A DNA stretch of 64,000 nt from Escarpia spicata (taxonomy: Eukaryota; Annelida; Polychaeta; Sabellida; Siboglinidae), in the NCBI GenBank assembly GCA_963995525.1, contig OZ023210.1, positions 28,461,249 to 28,525,248 of the forward strand, in the 5' to 3' direction. The translations under genes and the position numbers were made by a program. Below the pieces are notes generated by a model, which was not told the DNA's origin, did no database searches, and worked only from the letters and a program-made list of their open reading frames with translations. This document shows, piece after piece, positions 8,401-18,296 of the stretch. The first letter of the stretch is position 1. Each line of letters begins with the position of its first letter.

Positions 8401-10399
8401 CACTTCCTGATAACTTAAACCGAGGCCGTTTGTTGCACATGTCTTAATAGAGTATACTTAGTACTACAGTAAATGTATTGAAGGTATACTGGTGCCAGAT
8501 TATAATATTGTATACTTAGTAAAAACACTGTTCGTAATTTAAATGTGGCATCCACAAAATATTTAAATTGTAAGAAAAAATGTTCAGTTTGTAAACAGCT
8601 GATATTGGCAGTTATTGCAAAAGCATGCATCCCTACCTGCAAATACTGTTGATTCCCACACTTCTGATAGCAAATTGGGATAGAGTACAATGATTTTGCC
8701 AACTTCCTGCTAATAATGACCACTACTGGCTAATTGTTCGCTAATTGTGCACACCAGACAAGACTGCCTCTCTTTAGAATTCCTCAAAACATCTAGTCCA
8801 TCATCAATCACTTAATGTTCACATTTGTAGTGTGTGACTAGTTTAAGTGATATGTATAGTTGGTTTAATGAAAGAGTGCATACTTTTGCTGTAGACAGCC
8901 ATCATTGTGATGAGATGTTTGTGTGGGTTTCAGTAAACAGTTGTCTACTCAGCCACAAGTGCAAAGAAGGGAACGCAGTAGACCAAGGACTCAGAGTGGT
9001 TTGTATAACTGCCTTTCACCAACAACTGTTGGGCCAAGATGTTAGACAACCTCAGAGAAATGCATGCGGGATTATTTACAAATCACATATGCATAAAATC
9101 ACAAAAAAACATACCCCCCGTATACGTCCTCTTCACATAAGGTTTGATCCCTTCCTCTTGTATGCATTAGGTCTCGTCCCCTATCCCCCTGTACTCAGTA
9201 GAGGTCTATGTCTGCTTTGTATATCATATGCAGTAGCTGAGTCCCCATAAGTAGAGTGTACGCAATTGCTACTGCCCCAAAACATGATAACAATGGTTAT
9301 TTACCTGTGTTTGTGAGGTGCCACGTTTTTTCATGAAGGTCTTTCTCCTACCTGACAGAAATGACCTGTCCATCATGTGACCTGTTGCTAGGCAAAATGT
9401 CTGTCAAGCCATGAGAATTTAATGGCAAGCACATGTAGCTCTACAGACATTGAGCGGCTTGACGGACATATTGCTAGGTAACAGATCACGTGACGGATAG
9501 GTCAATTGAGTGATGATCAGATCTGCAGATGGCGCCACTCTAATGGTGATAGTTGATGCCCTGGGTTTGTTTCTCCATGTATAAGCTAGTGTCTATACAT
9601 ACAAGTAAGGGAAAGCTTGATGGAGGGTACGTGCATACTGTAATGACCGTATGTTTTGGGACACTTAAAAATAATTAAACTGTCCGCTGTCCCAAAACAT
9701 ACAGTGCACAAAAATAAATCTCAGATTCTCCATACTTGGGACAGTGAATATTGGAGCGCAGTAGCGCAGCGGTAAGAGCTTCAGACTCTCGATTGAGAGA
9801 ATCCGGGTTCGAATCCTGTGCGATGGTGTCAAACCTTGGGCAAGTTTGTTTACGTTGCTTCACTTCATTGAGCTGTATGAATTAGTACCTGGCTTTAGAC
9901 TGGTAGATATTTGTGTACAAATAGTCTTCGCACATTAATTAAAATGTGGCTGAATGCTTCCCAAAGAAGTCGAGGTGGTGTTCGATTGAACAAGTCTGCC
10001 AGGGAGTAAAGTGTAAAGCGCTTTGAGCAGTCCTGTGGACTGGATATTGCGCTATATAAGAACGTACCTTTAGTTTTACTTCTTTTTCTTATGGACGTGA
10101 ATGAGTGCCGACGTCACATCGTCCTTGTCTATTACCCTGCTACTATGGCCCTATATCCTGTGTGTCCGAATATTTAGGGATAAAATAATTATATTTATTA
10201 AGGTGTCCCAAAACATACGGTACATAAAAATAATTTTTTTTCTAGATTTTTAGGGTGGCCCAAAACATGAGTTGTCCCAATACATATGGTCATTACAGTA
10301 ATTATGATTGGTGTCTTGTTTTATGTTTGCAGACACAAGAAGGTGATGGAAGACACAAGTGACAACGCTGCAGCTGGCTTCTGTACACACATGACTTGA
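818..10399 (+). CDS. gene 1: SAP/RRM-type nuclear RNA-binding protein, 3' part (7 exons, 5' truncated by window)
   Basis: Seven exons joined by GT-AG introns: 818-947, 2159-2286, 2838-2923, 3756-4126 (or 4120), 6367-6536, 7844-8246 and 10333-10399. Phases agree at every junction, giving about 450 codons to a TGA at 10397-10399. Domain order is a nucleolin-like RRM (exons 1-2), a charged helix-prone segment, a Lys/Pro/Glu-rich linker, an Arg-rich segment (basic, likely nuclear and RNA-contacting), a Gly/Met-rich low-complexity region of about 115 residues, and a short tail. It is a tandem paralog of the gene at 47028-64000. The missing N-terminus probably carries the SAP domain and divergent RRM seen there. 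RRM plus Gly-rich tail suggests an hnRNP- or nucleolin-like role in RNA binding; that is inference from domains. I do not recognise an established orthologue. Confidence 0.85.
1630..1935. repeat. ~24-bp minisatellite in intron A-B of gene 1
   Basis: About 12 imperfect units built on tggaagacttgctcaggt and cacttggaaaattcccc, alternating so that a 48-bp dimer is visible. A diverged array with the same core (cacctggaagatttg) lies in the matching intron of gene 2 (about 60920-61090). No coding role. Confidence 0.8.
2159..2286 (+). CDS. gene 1 exon B: second half of RRM (RNP1)
   Basis: Acceptor gagtag, donor GCAG|GTACAT. Joined to exon A it forms RNP1 (KGYAIVGY) and then helix 2 and beta4. Length equals gene 2 exon 9 (128 bp), but about 18 of 42 residues differ, in sharp contrast to exon A. 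Confidence 0.92.
2380..2457. repeat. (CA)n microsatellite
   Basis: Interrupted CA repeat becoming pure from about 2405 to 2457, in the intron between exons B and C. Confidence 0.95.
2838..2923 (+). CDS. gene 1 exon C: charged helix-prone segment
   Basis: Acceptor atttcttgcag, donor GAG|GTGAGT, leaving in phase 0. It encodes about 29 residues rich in Glu, Lys and Leu (KLLEELKKFEEEIG), likely a short helix after the RRM. The counterpart in gene 2 (62521-62567) is only 47 bp and poorly alignable. Confidence 0.85.
2924..3755. other. gene 1 intron C-D, nothing recognised
   Basis: AT-rich intron sequence with no repeat, RNA or element that I can identify. Confidence 0.6.
3756..4126 (+). CDS. gene 1 exon D: Lys/Pro/Glu-rich linker, ends inside a minisatellite
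   Basis: Acceptor ttgaccacag; begins KKKKLKV in phase 0. The segment is Lys-, Glu-, Pro- and Ser-rich, probably disordered and nuclear. The 3' end is ambiguous: AG|GTCAGG (exon end 4120) and GG|GTGGGT (exon end 4126) both leave phase 2 and both fit exon E. The second is closer to the donor consensus. Both candidate donors lie in the first unit of the tandem array that follows. Confidence 0.85.
4111..5960. repeat. ~39-copy minisatellite starting inside exon D and covering its 5' splice site
   Basis: The first eleven units (4111-4656, the eleventh shortened) are mostly 50 bp and nearly identical. Later units are mostly 46 bp, having lost one of two ACTT steps, and are more diverged. Each unit starts with AACAGAGGAGGTCAGGGTGG, so nearly every unit repeats the exon-end sequence plus both candidate donors (AG|GTCAGG and GG|GTGGGT). 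Exon D ends in the first unit. Neither unit length is a multiple of three, and the frame read on from exon D stops at 4182-4184, so the array is not coding. Confidence 0.95.
6367..6536 (+). CDS. gene 1 exon E: Arg-rich segment
   Basis: Acceptor ttggttgcag, donor TCAG|GTACAT. Only the frame entering in phase 2 stays open to the donor; the phase 0 frame hits a stop near 6480. It encodes a strongly basic segment (RRSW, DDKRRRMGHSPDSGRM) with RD/RS-like dipeptides, typical of nuclear RNA-binding proteins. Confidence 0.85.
6961..7205. repeat. two diverged copies of an ~85-bp unit (period ~160 bp)
   Basis: Units at 6961-7045 and 7121-7205 share aactgttcagcaact, ttttgcatagacgt, and gagaaatctgtatttga with scattered changes. 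Probably part of an unrecognised interspersed repeat in intron E-F. Confidence 0.7.
7304..7410 (+). pseudogene. possible fragment of a hAT-like transposase or related protein
   Basis: One frame reads about 35 codons with TRSEVMLCELIVEQNLPLAA, then a run of Ala, Asp, Thr and Glu. This resembles the E-x-NLPF/L...AD segment at the start of hAT/zinc-finger-transposase-derived proteins. It has no start codon and no extension. The local GC content is well above its AT-rich surroundings. Family assignment is from memory of the motif only. Confidence 0.3.
7526..7810. repeat. ~16-20-bp minisatellite just upstream of exon F
   Basis: About 14 imperfect units alternating caagtgtgttgtct and cagtgtattctccc, ending about 30 bases before the exon F acceptor. 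Many units end in pyrimidines followed by AAG or CAG. Confidence 0.85.
7844..8246 (+). CDS. gene 1 exon F: Gly/Met-rich low-complexity domain
   Basis: Acceptor ctgttgcag, donor CTCAG|GTGAGA. It encodes about 134 residues dominated by Gly, Met, Ala and Val (GGGMAVGGG, GMGGMMGQAGG), ending in a more ordered NLLLGLTQIL. Such tails in hnRNP-like proteins mediate self-association. The coding strand is G-rich, with a G-quadruplex motif at 8133-8160. Long antisense Pro-rich frames here are by-products of the base composition. Confidence 0.88.
8133..8160 (+). other. G-quadruplex motif in the Gly/Met-rich exon
   Basis: Four or more GGG runs separated by 1-3 bases on the coding strand (GGGTGCGGGTGTGGGTGGGG at its core), so the mRNA itself could fold. 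Confidence 0.65.
9361..9504. repeat. inverted repeat (MITE-like), arms ~49 bp
   Basis: Left arm 9361-9410 and right arm 9456-9504 are reverse complements with a handful of mismatches, separated by about 45 bp. Both contain a version of gttgctaggcaaaatgtctg. Likely a small hairpin-forming mobile element in intron F-G. Confidence 0.75.
9636..10300. mobile_element. MITE with ~28-bp terminal inverted repeats, TA at both ends
   Basis: The left end at 9636 (tactgtaatgaccgtatg) is matched inverted by the right end at 10273-10300 (catatggtcattacagta), with few mismatches. A flanking TA at both ends fits a Tc1/mariner-type TA target duplication. No transposase frame is present. A SINE sits inside it (9751-10075). 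Confidence 0.7.
9751..10075 (+). mobile_element. tRNA-derived SINE
   Basis: The head has an A box (TAGCGCAGCGG, 9762-9772) and a B box (GGTTCGAATCC, 9806-9816) at tRNA spacing. The tail (gtaaagcgctttgagcag, then gcgctatataagaacg) recurs at 63725-63900. Pol III promoter-driven, non-coding, presumably moved by a LINE in trans. It lies in the middle of the MITE at 9636-10300. Confidence 0.8.
10333..10399 (+). CDS. gene 1 exon G: last coding exon
   Basis: Acceptor tatgtttgcag; enters with two bases carried over to give RHKKVMED and so on, ending CTHMT and TGA at 10397-10399. The frame is fixed by exon F. The 3' UTR follows directly. Confidence 0.82.
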
Positions 10400-11035
10400 T
10401 CATCCCCACATTGCAAATCATTCCACCATCAATACAGGGATTGTATGTAAAAAATAGTTAGATGAGCCATAAGTACTGGTGAAGTCTGTGACAAAACGTT
10501 ATTTTAGCACAAGCTTGCTGTGGGGTGTGGGGGTGCCTAGTGGCCTCCTTGGGGATTTAATAAAATAGACTTCTCAGGTTGGTTCTTGTACAGTCTGAGC
10601 AGGGATTAATTAATTGTGTGTTAAGTTTGTATCACATTTAAGACACCACATCCTATAAATCAGACTTTATTAATACAAATATAGGAATAACTATTGAAAT
10701 CCCATCTCGTGATTAACGTGAAACTGCACTGCACTGATATTTTGAGACTAGTCATATCTGCATTATGCGTTCTGCTTGTTTTGTTTGTCGTAGAACTATA
10801 TTGCAATTTTTTATATTGAACACTATCAATCACAGTCCATAGACTCCATACACTGAATAAGAATAAGCCATGTTGCAAACTGAATACAATTTATTCAAAT
10901 ACAATGTTGATGTAGCAGGATTTTAAGTCTAATTCATTAGAACCAGAAATCGCTGTGAGAATATTGTTGATGTTCTAGTATTATGTGCATTCTCTGCATG
11001 GTTTGTTAATAAAGGTTGTTATGATCATTATTCCT
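10400..11035 (+). promoter_or_regulatory. gene 1 3' UTR with two candidate poly(A) signals
   Basis: AATAAA occurs at 10559-10564 and at 11008-11013. The second is followed by a T/G-rich stretch (ggttgttatgat, then ttatttttgtcttg), which fits a cleavage region near 11030. Alternative 3' ends are possible. Confidence 0.5.
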
Positions 11036-11317
11036 ACAACTTATTTTTGTCTTGCACTTGAAAAATGTAAGTTTCATATAATTGTGGAGGTAATATCAAT
11101 TTTAGCAGTGGAACAACATTTTAAACTGGGCTGAGCTGGAGCTTCACCACTCTGCTGCTGTTAGACATGACATTAGAAGACAGTGGGGTGTGGATTTTTT
11201 TGCAGTTCGAGGGGGTAGTATTGGAAATCTTTTCCAGATATCTACAAAAGTTCTAAGAATATTGATGGAGCTCAGTCCCCCACTCTCAATATTAGGAGCT
11301 CAGCCCTTTGGCTCCGA

Positions 11318-11369
11318 CGGGCAGTGCATGTTGTCTACTGCAAACACAGTAGACAACATGCACTGCCCG
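11318..11369. other. perfect 23-bp stem, 6-nt loop hairpin
   Basis: Arms 11318-11340 and 11347-11369 are exact reverse complements around the loop CAAACA. The arms start CGGGCAGTGCATG. No A/B box or T-run is visible. It could be a cruciform, the ends of a tiny foldback element, or a transcribed hairpin. Confidence 0.75.
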
Positions 11370-11789
11370 GTGACATCAACTTTGACCCCATGCCAGAAGT
11401 ATATGCAGCGACAATAGACAGAGTTACACAATTTGTTGATAGTGTGATGTTTATACAAAGTACAAACATACCAATATCTTATTGGTGTAGGAACACGATA
11501 ATCAGTGTGTCACGCAGCCTGGCTGAGGGGGTCTGTCTCCAATGCCATGTGTGAAAAGGGCAGTCACTAGAGGAATGTGTGCCAAAGGACCATTGCATCC
11601 AATATAGCCATGCAGAAGGACTTCACTCTATCCCAGGGTCTCCTGTTATGTAAATGCATGGAGAAACAAATACACAATTATGCGTCCTATTTGTAATTAA
11701 TCGGAGGTGACAGATGCAGACAAAATACTGGTGAATGAACGGGGTGACGACGATTAATTAGGAGCACATAAATTAAGCCATATAAAATA

Positions 11790-14085
11790 ATTCATTAATA
11801 ATAATAATCTTGATTTTATATAGCGCCATATCCATAGCGTTCATAGCGCTTTACATAAAACTAAAATATAAATAGTAAAAAATTTAAATATAAAAGTAAA
11901 CAAATTAAGGTAGTAATGCTGTGTAAACATCAATATATTAAAAAGAAAACAATTCTCATGGTAAAGTAAGTAGTTAAAATGTTCTTTCGGCTGTTAAGAA
12001 GATCAAGATAAAAATATGAATAACTTAGAATAAAACTGTTTCTGTGGTCTTTCAAGCAGAGTACGCCGTAATGAAAAGTTAAGTTTTTAAGGCTGCTTTG
12101 AAGGATTGCAGGGAGGTTTTGGAAGTAACAGTAGTTGGTAGATCATTCCATATTGTAGCGGCAGCGTGAACGAATGCGCATTCACCAGCTTTGGTTCGGG
12201 CTCTCGCAACGACAAGATTATTACCCTCAGCAGAACGAAGATGTCTGGCTGGTTTATAAACTGACACAAATGACTGCATATATGGTGGCGATAGTTCAGC
12301 ATTTAACGCCTTATATGTAAGGTCTGCTATTTTGTAGGTAATGCGTTGTGGAAAGGCAGCCAGTAGAGTTGGCGCTGTAGTGATAACACACTGTCGCATC
12401 GCGCACGCCGAGTTATACGAACAGCAGCATTCTGCAGTCTGCGATGTTCTTGGCAGAAGTGCCAAACGAATTGTAATATCCTAAGCGTGATGTTATCATT
12501 GCATTTACAACACGTTCTGCTGTCGACTGTGGCAAGTAACGGTGAATTTGGCCGATGTTACGTAGATGCAGTGAACATGCAGGTACTAATGGTACGAGAA
12601 ACCTGCACCGTCATGTCTAGGTGTTTATCTAAGTAGACACCAATATCTCTCATACATTCGGCGGTATAGACGTCTTCAGATCCAACGCGCACATGCAGTC
12701 CAGCAACCAAATCAGATGCCAACCTGGGTCCAACCGGTAGAACCTCGGTTGTTGTATCATTCATCAGCAAGTAGTTGAACGTCATCCAGGATTTGCTGTC
12801 GTCGATGCGCTGCTCGACACGATGCACAGCGGTAATAAGAGAAATGACATTCAAGTCAAAATGACAACACTTGTAAGTCATCGGCATAATGGTGATACTT
12901 CAAATTATGGTTACGAATGATGTCACCGATCGGCTGCATATATCAAGAAAACAGCAGTGGACCTAACGCTGATCCTTGCGGTACACCAATGTGCAGAGTC
13001 GTTTCTCTTGAAGTAGCGCTACCGACAACAACACTTTGCCTGCGTTCGCAAAGGTACGACTCAACCCAGCGTAATACAACTCCGGCGAGGCCATAGCGCC
13101 GTTGTAGACGATTGAGAAGTATTGTGTGGTCGATCGTATCGAACGCAGCGCTTAGGTCAATGAGCATGACGACAGTGCCTTGTCTACGATCAAGCCTCAA
13201 GGGCCGTCCTAATTTCGTTTACCGCACAAAGTAGGGCGGTCTCCGTTGAGTGGTGTCGCTTGTATGCAGACTGAAGAAGATCAGGCAGTGCTTGATTAAC
13301 CAAATGAGTGTTCAGTCTGATCGATGGCCACCACCTTTTCAATTATCTTTAAGAGTTGCGATAGATGGCTGACTGGGCGGTAGTTGCTTATCGTGTCTTT
13401 GCACAGAGATGGTTTCTTTAATAATGGGTGTACAAGAGCACGCTTCAATTTAAGCGGCATTTCTCCTTCCGTTAGGCACGGGTTTGTTATACTGGCAGCA
13501 GTGATAGCAAGTGTATCAATGTTCTGCTTTACATGATCAGAGGATCAAGTGTGGACGTTTTACACTTCGCTCTGTCGATAGATGTTACTTCACAAACTGT
13601 TGTTGGTGTGAAACTGTCAATCGGCGTCACGTAGGAACGCGGTTCGTGCGGCGGCGTGATGCGCTGTCGGGCATCGTGTAACTCACTGCGAATTCCGGCA
13701 ACCTTAGTTTCAAAATAGACGGACAATGCATTGCAGCAATCAAATGCGCAGGTATGTTCTGGGTAAGCAAGTGATGGCTTCCCACTGAGAGAACTGACGA
13801 TTTTAAAGAGGTTCTTGTTGTCAGCATTTAGCAACTTGTCCTGGTAGTACTTCGTCTTTGTGAGAGATGTAAAGTTATTGCATTCATCGCGTGCAGCAAC
13901 AAACATTTGGTGATGAACTTCCAGTTTCGAATGCCTCCACAACAACTCCATTTTACGCCGTTGTATAAACGGTCATTATCATTAAACGAGAGGTGCAGCT
14001 TTTTATTTTTAGTACACTGATTAAGGTAACTACCGACTATCAAAGAAGCTATTCTCAACAATCATAACTTAAGATGTGTAGCGAG
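11790..14085 (-). pseudogene. 5'-truncated, decayed LINE (CR1/L2-like)
   Basis: On the minus strand, from right to left: the linker between endonuclease and RT (13951-13529), an RT core with LSAAFDTIDH and GVPQGSALGPLLFS (13200-12943), a C-terminal tail ending ATIWNDLP (12465-12079), then a 3' end of atatagcgccatatcc type near 11810. The endonuclease and the FADD motif region are lost or out of frame. Several frameshifts make it inactive. Confidence 0.85.
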
Positions 14086-15500
14086 TGTATTTCTTACAAG
14101 CTGCAAACCCGTTAGACAAACTCATCTGACTTAACACAAAGCATCTTTTTCAACTATTGCGCTGGAATGCGAATTTCGATGAATAATTGTATTTAACCAA
14201 ACACAATCAAGTTTAGCTTCACCTATTATAAAATGCGTGTGCTAATGAGAAATCATGTAATTGTGTGGCTTTATGAATTATGGTTGCTGAAATACTGTGG
14301 TTGCTAGTTGCATGTTTGTAGATCTCAGAAAGGGGAGCCTTATCGCTTATGAGGAGGCAATAATGTGTGAAGGGCCTTTATTATAAATCGTTATGTCCAT
14401 TTTGTGTTCTGAATAGTTGTAAAATACAGTTTGTGATTCCTGGAGTCACTGTGGTGTACAGGATAAGGTACCTGACTATTTGACACCTAGAATTTAATTC
14501 ACATTCCACAAGAGGACAATATTTTTTTATAATCTTCTAAGCTTCTATTTACTGAGCATATTTATAAAGGTTTGTTAATTTACTAATTTAATTATGTTTA
14601 TGATTAATTATGGAACTTTTGCACATCAGATCATAATGTATTAATTGTGTGAAAACCAGATTGAAAATGTCACACTTTAACTGTTTATTCTGAAAAATAA
14701 CTTGGATACACCCACACTCCTCGATGCCTAGTTTATCATATTAATATGAACATATTCCTAACAATTGCACACACGGCGAAGGGTTTCAAGTAAATAATTC
14801 AGTTATTATTATATTAACAATATACTGCGTGTTAGCTTTTATGAATACAACTGGGTGTAAATTAGGCTTAATCAGGCAACAAAATGGGACCAATCTCCAC
14901 AGACCTCATATCCCTTTTTTTTAAACGCACCCCAAAACGACCTCGTCATGGGCCTGCTAGTGTGGTGTTTGTATATATAAGATGAAAGAATATAAGACGA
15001 AACCACATGGTACACCAATCTCACACCCACTTCATTGTTCTTTGATTTAGAAACGTAACATTTTGCATTATGAGCCCCCATGTGAACAAGTGGGGCCCTC
15101 TGCATTGTGAAAAAAATATAACCCCACATGAACTTTTGGCGCCCCCCAGGATTCTGAATTGGTAAAATGTGAACCCCACCATTGTGAAAAGCTGGTTATG
15201 GGCCTGTACAACGGTTGGTTTATTGTTGGAGGGAAAAAAATGCGTGTGTGTGTAATCAGAAAGAAAAGGGGACAGATCACATTGTTTATCATAGATTCGA
15301 AACATTATTATGAGGTACATGACATCACAGTCCTCCGCAACTTGAATAGAAACTTATCGGGTAAACTTAACAATGCATTCATAACAAAGTTACGTAGTTC
15401 TCAAAAGTATTCTACAACTTGGCACATTAGTCCACAAGACTTGATTTGACAGTTCGCACATAGTCCACTTCTGTCGTCATGTGTTTGTCAGACAGTCGTG
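14086..15500. other. intergenic, nothing recognised
   Basis: AT-rich DNA with no supportable gene or classified repeat. It may contain an LTR of the neighbouring gypsy element, but I could not find a direct repeat pair by eye. Confidence 0.5.
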
Positions 15501-15506
15501 TAGTAC

Positions 15507-15944
15507 CTACGTCGTTGTCAGCGTAAGCGTCATGTCAAATATATGATAGTCCTTCAGGTGTGTTGGAAGTTGGCGGCGGCGGACTGGTCTTGCTGACAAC
15601 TTGGTGTGGGCCGGGGCAGGTGTAGACACAGTCGGCGTAGGTATAGACACGGTCGGCGCAGATGTAGACATGGTCGGAGCAGGTGTAGACACGGTTGGCG
15701 TAGGTGTAGACACCGTCGTGGGTGTGATAAGCTTCGAAGGGGTCCTCGGCTGCTTGGGCGGAGTGACATTGGATCTGGATGGTGACGATCGAAGGTTGCT
15801 GTTGGATGGGTTGGGGAGTTGATGACATCGATGTTTCAATGGTGTTGTCACCTTCATTCTCTTCTTCCTCATCACGTAGAGAGGGTGGCGCACCGTGAAT
15901 TGGCTTGAAGTGAGAAGAGTTGCGGCTGATTTGCCTCTCACCAC
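15507..15944 (-). pseudogene. gypsy Pol C-terminal region with 7-residue repeats
   Basis: A 145-codon frame with Ser/Pro-rich sequence, then about five copies of a 21-bp unit (TVSTPTP-like, DNA 15610-15730), ending RPVRRRQLPTHLKDY. An Arg-rich R-x-P-x-x-L-x-D-Y end is common at gypsy Pol C-termini. The repeat keeps frame in two overlapping frames. Confidence 0.6.
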
Positions 15945-16548
15945 GCTGAGCGGTGATCATGGTGCCTTTCTTGTGGGTGACGACATAAGGCAGAGGAGAA
16001 TATGGAGTTGACAGCTTGTTCGATCGTCTTTTTCTGCTTCACTAGCTGGCCATAGATCTGATGGTCGTGTGTGTCGCTTGGCGTCGGCATAGTTGGTCAT
16101 CTTGCACTAGCTGATATGGTCATTTTCAGGAATGCGGCTGTGGACAGGTCTGGTTGTTTGGCTTGGGATGGGAGAACCGAGTTTTCATTTTGCGGCCAGT
16201 CAGGGCTTCAAAAGGAGAAATTTAATTTGGTGGAGGCGTGCGGGGTACCTCGATAGAGGCGTAGGCAAGTGGGCAGCAGGCTTCCAGGCAACATTGTTGT
16301 GTAGCCATGAAGTGCTCAGCTTCTTCGTTCGATCGCTTCTGGCCAGAGGGCGTAATCTTCCTGTAGTGGATCCCGAAGCTGAACATAAAGCTTGTAAACT
16401 CCTCACCATTGAAAGGAGGGCCATTATCCGTCTTGACTGCTGTTGGAATTCCTTGGCAAGAGAAGGTGGCTTCTAACTTGGGTAATACTGCCTTGGCAGA
16501 AGTGGATGGGACAGTCTCAACCTCGGGAAATCGACTACCTATATTCGT

Positions 16549-16794
16549 CTATGATAACGAGTAGGTAATCGCCTGATGGGAAGGGACCAGCAAAGTAAAT
16601 GGCAAATGAACTCCATGGTTCAGAGTGTAAGGTAAGGGAGTTGGTTGAAGGGGTTCACGTTGGGCAGGTCCTGGACGTGATGCTTGGTAGGGGATACGTG
16701 ATTTGATTGCGTCTTCGACAAATTTGTTAATGCCAGGAAACCAGACCTTCTCTCTGATGCACTGCTTGGTCTCAGCACTGCTTGGTCTCAGCAC
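16549..16794 (-). pseudogene. gypsy integrase fragment
   Basis: Reads SAETKQCIREKVWFPGINKF with the FPG-hhhxxh integrase N-terminal pattern. The zinc Cys pair is damaged and the DDE core is not visible. A 16-bp tandem duplication at 16757-16850 interrupts the region. Confidence 0.65.
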
Positions 16795-16850
16795 TGCTTG
16801 GTCTCAGCACTGCTTGGTCTCAGCACTGCTTGGTCTCAGCAATGCCTTGG
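16757..16850. repeat. 16-bp tandem repeat, ~5 copies
   Basis: ctcagcactgcttggt repeated head to tail inside the decayed integrase. Confidence 0.9.
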
Positions 16851-17129
16851 TGTGTTTGATGTGCAGTGACAACGACTTTCTGTTGTAGAGTGACTGGTGT
16901 GACAAGACGATTCCATCGGAGACTTGGGTATGGCATTCTTCGTGACATGTGCTATGTATGCCTCACCAGCATTCTCTTGGTGTAGTCTTGGGATGATGGC
17001 TGATGTAGTCGTCTGGATTTAGGCCATCTCCTCCTGGAGCGTAGACTAAGGTAATCCCATAGGGCATGAGACGTAAGCGCCATCTTTCCACCCAGGCAGT
17101 AATGGGCTTTTGGCTGTTCATGTAGTGGC

Positions 17130-17531
17130 TTATGATCGGTGATCACTACAAAGTGGGAGCCAAAGAAGTACAGGTGGAAGTGTTCGATCTACTCCGTAGA
17201 CAGCTGCCAAGAGTTCTCTATCGGTCTGGGAGTAACGTTGTTCAGTGGCAGTGAGGGCGCGACTGGCGTAGCAAATCACCTTCCCGTTCTGGGTCAAGAT
17301 TGCTCCGAGACCAACGGGACTTGCGTCGGCTAGGACTGTGGTTTCTAGATTTCTGTAGGATTGAAGTAAGCCATGACGGGTGTTCGCGTCAGAGATTGCT
17401 TCGATCAGCTTGTCGAAGGCTTGCTGTTCTGTTTGTGACCATTTCCATGCGATGTCCTGTCTGGTGAGCTTTTTGAAGGGCTCAGTTATGGTTGCGTAGT
17501 CAGATATGAACCTCGATACGTATTGTGTCAT
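17130..17531 (-). pseudogene. gypsy RNase H region
   Basis: 133 codons with the connection segment (FISDYATITEPFKKLT), the RNase H start TVLADASPVGLGAIL, ICYASRALTATEQRYSQTDR and ELLAAVYGV. The frame breaks before the TDHKPL block, which continues at 17146-16952. Confidence 0.85.
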
Positions 17532-17921
17532 TCCTAGAAATGAACGTACTTCACTGACATTCTTCAGTAGAGTCGTGTTGATGATGGTCTTGATCTTGTT
17601 GGGATCAGGTGAGACACTCTTCGCACCGAAAACATGTCCAAACAGTTAGTTCATAAGTGGAGAACAATCATTTTCTTCTGTTAACTTTGGCACCACTGTC
17701 TTCTAGCTTCTTTAGTATGGCCCAGAGTTCAGATTGGGGTTTCCCATAGATGATAACGTTGGCAGAGAGGTTTCGAGCACCTGGGATGTTGCTGAGTAGT
17801 TCCGCGATGGCATTTTAGAATATTTCAGCTGCAGCGTTGACCCCAAAGGGTAGGCACTTGTAGCAACGAAGACCGACATGAGTGGTGAAGGCAGTGATGT
17901 AACGGCTTTCTTCGTCTAATT

Positions 17922-18296
17922 CTACTTGATATGGTATGCGTTTGTCAAGTCTAGCTTGCTGAAAACAATTGAGCCGTTAAGGTCAGCAATGAGATCATCA
18001 AACGTTGGCATTGGGTGTCTTTCTCTCCGTAAGGCCTTGTTGGGTTCCCTCATGTTCGCGCAGATTCTCGCACCACCCAATTTCTTGGGGACGACTATGA
18101 CGGGGCTCGTCCAGGGTGTGGGGCCTTCTATTTTTTCAATGACATCCATCTTCTCGAGGCGATCTAGCACCTTCTCGACATCCTTGCGGAAGTGAAATGC
18201 GATGCGTCGATGTCTCTGCACTATTTGTGGGACAGATTGGTCAATGTGCAGCTTGATTTGGATGTCATTGATCCGACCGATGGATCGATCCATCAA
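17922..18296 (-). pseudogene. gypsy reverse transcriptase, N-terminal half
   Basis: 124 codons: VDRLEKM-type spacer, DVIEKIEGPTPWTSPVIVVP, then RERHPMPTFDD and FSKLDLTNAY, with the first catalytic Asp (KLDL). The next block is out of frame. Around 17795 the usual YxDD motif region reads ANVIIYGK, so the catalytic Asp pair is lost. Confidence 0.85.

Noticed and set aside
9751..9830. Functional tRNA gene at the SINE head
   Set aside because: No acceptor stem closes it, and a SINE body and tail follow.
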